This document shows positions 57,402 through 64,000 of a stretch of 64,000 bases of DNA, one piece after another. The translations under genes were made by a program, and so were the position numbers. Location: the NCBI GenBank assembly GCA_047495785.1, contig JBLDXI010000002.1:1364001-1428000 (forward strand), read 5' to 3'. Position 1 is the first letter of the stretch. Every line of letters begins with the position of its first letter. Source of the stretch: Lepidodermella squamata (taxonomy: Eukaryota; Gastrotricha). The notes under the pieces were generated by a model. It did not search any database. It saw only the letters and a program-made list of their open reading frames with translations, and had not been told where the DNA came from.

Positions 57402-60400
57402 CTACAGATCGGGTGTAACTAGTTTAGCAGCGTTTTCTGCCGCCGATAAAAGTTCGGTAGTTTTCTGTTTTTCTTCTGTAAATCCATACCCCGAACCGAC
57501 CAATTGCAAAGCTGTTCGATCCTTCTTGTCTTTCGACAGAGCATCAACGCCGAATTGCTCAAGGAGTAACTTAACAACATCTACACTACCCCATTCAGCT
57601 GCGTGGTGCAATGGCGTCTTGCCGTCCTTATCCTTGTCGTCAGCTTTGGCTCCGAAATCTCGAATCAGCAGGTTTACAACTTCTGCATGACCACCGTGAG
57701 CTGCGTAGTGCAATGGAGTCATGCCGTTCTCATCCTTGTCGCCAGCTTTGGCTCCAAAATCTCGAATCAGTAGGTTTACAACTTCTGCATGACCACCCTG
57801 AGCTGCGTAGTGCAATGGAGTCTTGCCGTATTTATTCTTGTCGTCAGCTTTCGCTCCAAAATCTCGAATCAGCAGGTTTACAACTTCTGCATGACCACCC
57901 AGAGCTGCGTAGTGCAATGGAGTCATGCCAAATAATTTATCCTTGTCGTCAGCTTTGGCTCCAAAATCTCGAATCAGCAGGTTCACAACTTCTGCATGAC
58001 CACACTGAGCTGCGTAGTGCAATGGAGTCCAGCCGTCCTTATCCTTGTCGTCAGCTTTGGCTCCAAAATCTCGCATCAGCAGGTTTACAACTTCTGCATG
58101 ACCACCTCGAGCTGCGTAGTGCAATGGAGTCATGCCAAATAATTTATCCTTGTCGTCAGCTTTGGCTCCAAAATCTCGAATCAGCAGGTTCACAACTTCT
58201 GCATGACCACCCAGAGCTGCGTAGTGCAATGGAGTCCAGCCGTCCTTATCCTTGTCGTCAGCTTTGGCTCCAAAATCTCGAATCAGCAGGGTTACAACTT
58301 CTGCATGACCACCTCGAGCTGCGTAGTGCAATGGAGTCATGCCAAATAATTTATCCTTGTCGTCAGCTTTGGCTCCAAAATCTCGAATCAGCAGGTTCAC
58401 AACTTCTGCATGACCACCCAGAGCTGCGTAGTGCAATGGAGTTAAACCGTCCTTATCCTTGTCGTCAGCTTTGGCTCCGAAATCTCGAATCAGCAGGGTT
58501 ACAACTTCTGCATGACCACCTCGAGCTGCGTAGTGCAATGGAGTCTTGTCGCCCTCATCCTTGTCGTCAGCTTTGGCTCCAAAATCTCGAATCAGCAGGT
58601 TCACAACTTCTGCACGACCACGTTGAGCTGCGTAGTGCAATGGCGTCTTGTCGCCCTCATCCTTGTCGTCAGCTTTGGCTCCAAAATCTCGAATCAGCAG
58701 GTTCACAACTTCTGCATGACCACGTTGAGCTGCGTAGTGCAATGGCGTCTTGTCGCCCTCATCCTTGTCGTCAGCTTTGGCTCCGAAATCTCGAATCAGC
58801 AGGTTTACAACTACTGCATGACCACCCTCAGCTGCGTAGTGCAATGGAGTCCAGCCGTCCTTATCCTTGTCGTCAGCTTTGGCTCCGAAATCTCGAATCA
58901 GCAGGGTTACAACTTCTGCATGACCACCCAGAGCTGCGTAGTGCAATGGAGTCCAGCCGTCCTTATCCTTGTCGTCAGCTTTGGCTCCGAAATCTCGAAT
59001 CAGCAGGGTTACAACTTCTGCATGACCACCTCGAGCTGCGTAGTGCAAAAGCGTCTTGTCGCCCTCATCCTTGTCGTCAGCTTTGGCTCCAAAATCTCGA
59101 ATCATCAGGTTCACAACTTCTGCATGACCACGTTGAGCTGCGTAGTGCAATGGAGTCCAGCCGTCCTTATCCTTGTCGTCAGCTTTGGCTCCGAAATCTC
59201 GAATCAGCAGGGTTACAACTTCTGCATGACCACCTCGAGCTGCGTAGTGCAATGGAGTCTTGTCGCCCTCATCCTTGTCGTCAGCTTTGGCTCCAAAATC
59301 TCGAATCAGCAGGTTCACAACTTCTGCATGACCACGTTGAGCTGCGTAGTGCAATGGCGTCTTGTCGCCCTCATCCTTGTCGTCAGCTTTGACTCCAAAA
59401 TCTCGAATCAGCAGGTTTACAACTACTGCATGACCACCCTCAGCTGCGTAGTGCAATGGAGTCCAGCCGTCCTTATCCTTGTCGTCAGCTTTGGCTCCGA
59501 AATCTCGAATCAGCAGGGTTACAACTTCTGCATGACCACCCAGAGCTGCGTAGTGCAATGGAGTCCAGCCGTCCTTATCCTTGTCGTCAGCTTTGGCTCC
59601 GAAATCTCGAATCAGCAGGTTCACAACTTCTGCATGACCACGTTGAGCTGCGTAGTGCAATGGAGTCTTGTCGCCCTCATCCTTGTCGTCAGCTTTGGCT
59701 CCAAAATCTCGAATCAGCAGGTTCACAACTTCTGCATGACCACGTTGAGCTGCGTAGTGCAATGGCGTCTTGTCGCCCTCATCCTTGTCGTCAGCTTTGG
59801 CTCCAAAATCTCGAATCAGCAGGTTCACAACTTCTGCATGACCACGTTGAGCTGCGTAGTGCAATGGCGTCTTGTCGCCCTCATCCTTGTCGTCTGCTTT
59901 GGCTCCGAAATCTCGAATCAGCAGGTTTACAACTACTGCATGACCACCCTCAGCTGCGTAGTGCAATGGAGTCTTGCCAAAAACATCCTTGTCGTCAGCT
60001 TTGGCTCCAAAATCTCGAATCAGCAGGGTTACAACTTCTGCATGACCACGTTGAGCTGCGTAGTGCAATGGCGTCTTGTCGCCCTCATCCTTGTCGTCAG
60101 CTTTGGCTCCAAAATCTCGAATCAGCAGGGTTACAACTTCTGCATGACCACCTCGAGCTGCGTAATGCAATGGAGCCTCGCCGAACCTATCCTTGTCGTC
60201 AGCTCTAACACCGTTTTCGTTTAACAGGCTTCTAACAAGCTCAGCGTTACCACATTCTGCAGCGATTTGAAGCATTGTCCTTCTGTAACCATCCGCATCG
60301 CTCATTGTGCATCTTTTCAGCAACGTTATTGACCCGTAAAGATCTTCTGCTCCACGGTGCAAGTTGAGCAGATCATCATAGGTTTTGCTTTCAATCAGTG

Positions 60401-61912
60401 GAATCTGTAATTCAACAATATGACGAAATGATTTACGTATTCAGTTTTTAATTTGATTCAGAATTGCTTTTTCTGCTCTGTTTTTCGTTACAATGTTTCG
60501 GTTGTACTCAAATGAACTAAGCCAAACCAAAATAAACCGAAATGTGCGGGCTAGATGCTCCTATAAAGCAACCTATAACGTCTACCCTAACAGTTATTTG
60601 TGGCTCTCAATTTTCTAGGCTGTACGTAGTTATTTATTAGCACCACCCGAGCAATATAGTACTTATGTATCGAGATGAAGAAAAGCACTTACTACGTCTC
60701 TCACGGCATCAACGAGTCCCACCTCCTCTGGCCAGTAAGCTTTCTCCAGCAAATTCGCAGCAGATGGCCGCCTTCCCAATTCATTATCGAGCAGCCTGTC
60801 GGGGCAGCTCATCATCCAGTTCACAAAATCTCTGCATTGCTGCGAATATCCTCGTGATTCTTCGTGTGGTCTTATATGGAATAGTAATATCCTTTAAAAG
60901 CTCATCATTTTAAATGTTAAGCGCTCACAATATCGTCATCCATTCAACCCAGGTTGGCCTAGTGAACTGAATGAAGCAAATTAATTTAACGCATATAGGC
61001 TATTCTGGCTGAGATTTTTTGCAAGAATTACTGGCTTCCTGTTGTTAGCAAGCTCGTACAGCGTAACCCCTAGTGACCAAATGTCTGTCCTTGGCGTATG
61101 CTCGCGGAAACCCCACAAATCGGGTGACATATACTCCTTCGTACCCAGGATTAATTCATCATCGTTTTCGTGCACCCTGCTCACAGACCTAATATCAAAG
61201 AGCTTAGATTTATGAACTAACATCATTTTGGTTTGATTGCAAAACTTCACCTCTGTAAGATTTTAACCAGCCCAAACCCACCCAATTTCAACCATTTTCT
61301 ATCTTCACTGACGTAGATATTTCGCGGCGTTATGTCTCGGTGGACAATGCCCTTCTTATGAAGGTAATTGACCGCAAGTAGTAGCTGGTCAACCCATTCA
61401 ATGAATTGCGTTTCAGTTATGCTGGATGTGTGCGGGTCGCGAATGTAGCTCTCAAGAGTTCCTCCAGCACAATGCTCCATCACAACATAGTACATTTCGC
61501 AATCCTGATTGTCTGGATTCGAGCCTTTGTACATTTCTAGCGAAAGATCACCTTGTTATATGATGTAAAATATTCAAAACTATCGGCACCTCTGAATGCT
61601 CCAAATATCCGAACTATCAGGGGATGATTAATCTTCATCAACTTGGCGTGCTATTTTTGAGAGAAAAATCATAAACAAATTCACAAGTAATATAGTTATT
61701 ACATCTCGTAAGCTCGTTTCAATGACCTCTTCCACTTGTCTATTCTTGTTGTATTGTTGATCTAATCTAAGTCTGGTCAAATTGACCTCTTTGGCGATGT
61801 AACGCTGAGGACCGTAATAGCGCTTTCGAACTATGAACGCTTCCCCATGTTTACCAGCTCGTCCCAGACTTTCGACTATGCTGAACTGGTTGGATGAAGT
61901 AAACAAAGCCAT
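57402..61912 (-). CDS. Predicted pseudokinase fused to 27 ankyrin repeats, about 1317 aa
   Basis: Exons on the minus strand are 61912-61703, 61650-61590, 61536-61251, 61188-61032, 60966-60929, 60891-60693 and 60404-57402; all keep frame. Residues 1-317 are a protein-kinase fold. The Gly-loop is weak (LGRAGKHGEAF), with Lys in YIAKEV. Then come INHPLIVRIFGAF, the catalytic-loop IVHRDITPRN with Asp and Asn present, LGTKEYMSPD and DIWSLGVTLYELANN, and the closing RRPSAANLLEK. The metal-binding DFG is GFG (KLGGFGLVK), so it is predicted to be inactive or atypical. The large last exon encodes a first, diverged repeat, then 25 near-identical 34-residue ankyrin repeats and a diverged one (residue about 340 to the end). 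The gene lies inside the P4HA cluster on the opposite strand. Intron 5 is only 37 nt. Family placement (NEK-like) is tentative. Confidence 0.8.
57500..60300 (-). repeat. Homogenised 102-bp tandem array encoding ankyrin repeats
   Basis: About 27 head-to-tail units, mostly 102 bp (34 codons) and three of 105 bp, make up the last exon of the pseudokinase-ankyrin gene. Units fall into a few types that differ mainly in residues 1-6 and 13-15 (DEGDKT, DKDGWT, DKLFGMT; AAQRG, AALGG, AARGG, AAEGG). These recur in the same order in blocks, so larger multi-unit blocks were also duplicated. Third-position identity between units is very high, which shows recent expansion or gene conversion. The opposite strand stays open for hundreds of codons purely as a by-product. 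Confidence 0.92.
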
Positions 61913-63060
61913 TCTTAGCACACTTCAGACACTTCAGCCAGAAGAAAAATAGGGAAAAATAATAACCAAGCGAACCCTGAAAAACAAATATAATTTTCTG
62001 GCCTTTCTTATTCGTAGGAAGACAGGAACAGATAAAGTCGGCGTGATATCTCGACTGATAATATCATTCATTTTACAAATCTGTTAAAATGCGAATTTCC
62101 TCTTTATCTGATATCACTCAAATCCCACTTTTTGAAACATCAAGCAAGCGAAGGCAGTGTTTTATCTATTACGGTTGATTAGTGCCGTAATAGATAAAAC
62201 AGCCAGTTCGTTTTTGAAAGAATATAGGGTTTTGAGCTGTTTGGCGGCGATAGCTGTGAATTTTATCTATTGAGGGGAAGCCGAGGAAGGGAGACCAGAC
62301 ACAGCCGAGGCGACAACCCGAGTGTGCAAACACCAGGGTGTTTTAAGGGTGTTTGTTCCAACAAGTGTGCTCATTCTTCGAACAGCTGATGTCATCGCCC
62401 GACGAGCGAAAATCTGACGAAAAAGAACTGAAGCTACGCTTTCAAAATGCCCTCGCGGAAATTTGCGACCCGTATAAGCACAACTGTTTCAGAGAGCTTA
62501 ATTCAAAATTTGAAAACAAGTATCATTTCTCGACATTTTCTTTAGCTTGATGAAACTTGGAATATCTTTTTGGCTCCAGTAATTTGTATCACTGATTCCC
62601 TCGCTGCGGTAGTCAGAAATTTAGCTGCGAATTCATGAAAGAAAGATGTTTGAAAAATGAATTAAGGCGCAACAAACGCAGATCAAAAATTGCAAAATAT
62701 AGATCCCGAGCTGAAAATCTCACTGAAATTACCCGATAGCAGATAACGGCCGACTACAATTTTTATCATTTGAAACTGAACCTATACCACTGCAGAATTT
62801 GTCTCAAAAACAACGTATAGGAGCCTGCGTTTTCAATGACATTCAGAAATTCTCAGACTCGGATGGGACATATATAGCTTGTTCATCACCGGTTTCGGTG
62901 CGCTTTCAGACACAGGTAGGATCACGTATTGTGTCGTTACCGCAGCACGTTCAAAACACCATCGTCCAGACGATGTATACATCACATAAATACACAATGT
63001 AGGTAACACACAATGCGCTTATTGTGCTAAACTTTTATACATTTTCACATAAATAGAGAT
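61913..63060. other. Intergenic region between the pseudokinase gene and P4HA member 5
   Basis: A divergent region of 1.15 kb. It contains a perfect hairpin (62158-62201) and a third copy of TTTTATCTATT near 62253. A small frame starting at 62391 (MSSPDERKSDEKELKLRFQN and onward, about 53 codons) has no recognised domain; I do not call it a gene. Promoters for both flanking genes should lie here. Confidence 0.5.
62158..62201. repeat. Perfect 17-bp inverted repeat with 10-nt loop
   Basis: The left arm TGTTTTATCTATTACGG (62158-62174) and the right arm CCGTAATAGATAAAACA (62185-62201) are exact reverse complements around the loop TTGATTAGTG. The stem is AT-rich. It may be a remnant of a palindromic mobile element or a cruciform site; it is too short for a typical pre-miRNA. 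Confidence 0.85.
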
Positions 63061-64000
63061 ATGCTGCTCAACTCGGTAGTAGTTTTAGCCACAACTTTGC
63101 TCGCTGTTACCTGCTCTAGCTCATCAGAACTGAGCAGCCTTCTCGAGCAGGGTATGCGATTGATGGCAGCCGAGGAATGGGACGAGGCGCGGGAGACCTT
63201 CTTACGACTGCTTCAAATTTTCAGCAAACTGCCGTCCATAGAGCAAGATAACTCGATTCTTATGACAATCCTAGACTACCTGCAATACACAGCGTATAAA
63301 TCAAACAAATTCTCACAGGCGTACCAAGTTTGCGAGAAAATTTTAACCGGCGGATTTCATTTAAGCGATGATGACCGCGAAAAGTACAAGTCAAGCCTGG
63401 AAATTTACCGGCAATTCCTCGCGATCGATCGGCAGAAAGAGGCCTTCGAGAAAGACGGCGGGTCTGAACGCGAATTCTGGGAGAAAGGCTACGAGTTATA
63501 CCGGGCGGATAATCTGACAGAGGCGCTAGCAATGTTCAGAGAATCGCATAGAATCTACAACAAAGCAACCGAGCTCGACATCCCGCATATTGTTCAAGAA
63601 ATCGATATTTTAGACTACATTCAATATTTGGCGTTCCGAGTTGGAGATGAGGAAGAAGGCTACGCGGCTTGTGATAGGATTGTTCACGAGCTCGAGATGA
63701 CAGACGAGCAAAAAGCGACTTATGCCGAGACTTTTGCCGACTGCAAAACGAGAATGGGCCAATTCGCAACTCATGCAGTCTCAAAGTTGAACGGGAAACC
63801 CGAGGAGAGGCAAATTCGAACAGCTAAGGTGCTTCTGACTGAAAACGATCACTACAACTTTTGCAGGGACGATGTCGCGAATGAGGCGGCGAGAATTCTG
63901 TCAGCAAATTCGAAACTTTTTTGTAGATTAGACAACCGGCAATTCCACCCTCTCCTTGTCCTAGCTCCTGTTAAGGAAGAATTCCTAAGCCTCGATCCAG
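63061..64000 (+). CDS. P4HA-like protein with doubled peptide-binding domain, cluster member 5, 5' part only
   Basis: The gene starts at 63061 and runs open to the window end (313 codons), so it is partial. After a signal peptide (about 1-20) come two tandem TPR-like peptide-binding domains. The first (about 22-125) has GMRLMAAEEWDEARETFLRL and LDYLQYTAYKSNKFSQAY; the second (about 138-235) has GYELYRADNLTEALAMFRES and LDYIQYLAFRVGDEEEG. It then enters the segment that precedes the oxygenase domain in members 1 and 3: NFCRDDVANEAARILSANSK, LFCRLDNRQFHPLLVLAPVK, EEFLSLDP. The N-terminal dimerisation domain seems to be replaced by the extra peptide-binding domain. Whether the catalytic His/Asp/His/Lys set is intact lies beyond the window. 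Confidence 0.85.
   Translation, partial: MLLNSVVVLATTLLAVTCSSSSELSSLLEQGMRLMAAEEWDEARETFLRLLQIFSKLPSIEQDNSILMTILDYLQYTAYKSNKFSQAYQVCEKILTGGFHLSDDDREKYKSSLEIYRQFLAIDRQKEAFEKDGGSEREFWEKGYELYRADNLTEALAMFRESHRIYNKATELDIPHIVQEIDILDYIQYLAFRVGDEEEGYAACDRIVHELEMTDEQKATYAETFADCKTRMGQFATHAVSKLNGKPEERQIRTAKVLLTENDHYNFCRDDVANEAARILSANSKLFCRLDNRQFHPLLVLAPVKEEFLSLDP

Noticed and set aside
57611-60224. Very long plus-strand open frames (up to about 593 codons) with regular repeats
   Set aside because: They are exact antisense images of the ankyrin array. A 102-bp period keeps any stop-free frame open along the whole array. The minus-strand translation gives textbook ankyrin repeats and joins the kinase exons.
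62391-62550. Small frame beginning MSSPDERKSDEK as a gene
   Set aside because: About 53 codons, no domain, no poly(A) signal or splice evidence; cannot be supported.
1-64000. tRNA, rRNA or CRISPR features
   Set aside because: I scanned for T-loop-like GGTTCGA boxes, conserved rRNA blocks and spaced direct repeats and saw none that held up; a dedicated covariance-model search could still find a tRNA.

Overview
The window is nuclear DNA from an invertebrate animal. It has compact multi-exon genes whose introns are mostly 37-90 nt, with 3' splice sites of the T-rich TTTTAG / TTTCAG type, AATAAA poly(A) signals, and animal-only families (protocadherin, JTB, PGAP2, collagen prolyl 4-hydroxylase alpha, DUF229, SIAH-type RING). 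Many start codons lie directly behind a perfect 3' splice acceptor (0-33 nt), and several same-strand genes are packed 75-231 bp apart. That is the signature of spliced-leader trans-splicing with operon-like transcription. I infer an ecdysozoan-like protostome, perhaps a nematode or tardigrade; the species cannot be fixed from the sequence alone.

Layout. 1-8.4 kb: no supported gene; CpG-containing, microsatellite-bearing DNA upstream of a large protocadherin gene (8.4-13.0 kb, +). 13.9-16.4 kb (-): a DUF229 sulfatase-fold membrane protein. 17.6-20.1 kb (-): a long acidic protein ending in a RAD51AP1-like RAD51-binding motif. 20.8-29.3 kb (+): JTB followed 115 bp later by PLA2G6 (calcium-independent phospholipase A2); PLA2G6 introns hold a piggyBac-type MITE and old repeats. 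30.2-31.4 kb (-): a short SIAH-like RING protein. 33.6-34.5 kb (+): an unknown multi-pass membrane protein. 34.7-37.5 kb: transposon remnants. 37.6-45.3 kb (-): a tight five-gene run, TRMT2A, a C2H2 zinc-finger gene, two PGAP2 copies and mitochondrial ribosomal protein S18B. 46.2-48.2 kb (+): CFAP97 (hemingway-like). 50.0-64.0 kb: a cluster of five prolyl 4-hydroxylase alpha-like genes (+), interrupted by a pseudokinase/ankyrin gene on the other strand (57.4-61.9 kb).

The most notable features are: (1) the candidate operon at 37.6-45.3 kb, which keeps fossil fragments of TRMT2A and of the zinc-finger gene in the right order between the two PGAP2 copies, evidence that the block was duplicated as a unit and then eroded; (2) the prolyl hydroxylase cluster, where two members have lost the catalytic domain (one ending in a KDEL-like KSEL tail, one made only of two peptide-binding domains) and one has a doubled peptide-binding domain before its catalytic part; (3) a predicted pseudokinase (GFG in place of DFG) joined to 27 nearly identical 34-residue ankyrin repeats.

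All exon boundaries were assigned by hand from reading frame, splice consensus and family similarity; no alignment or database search was run.
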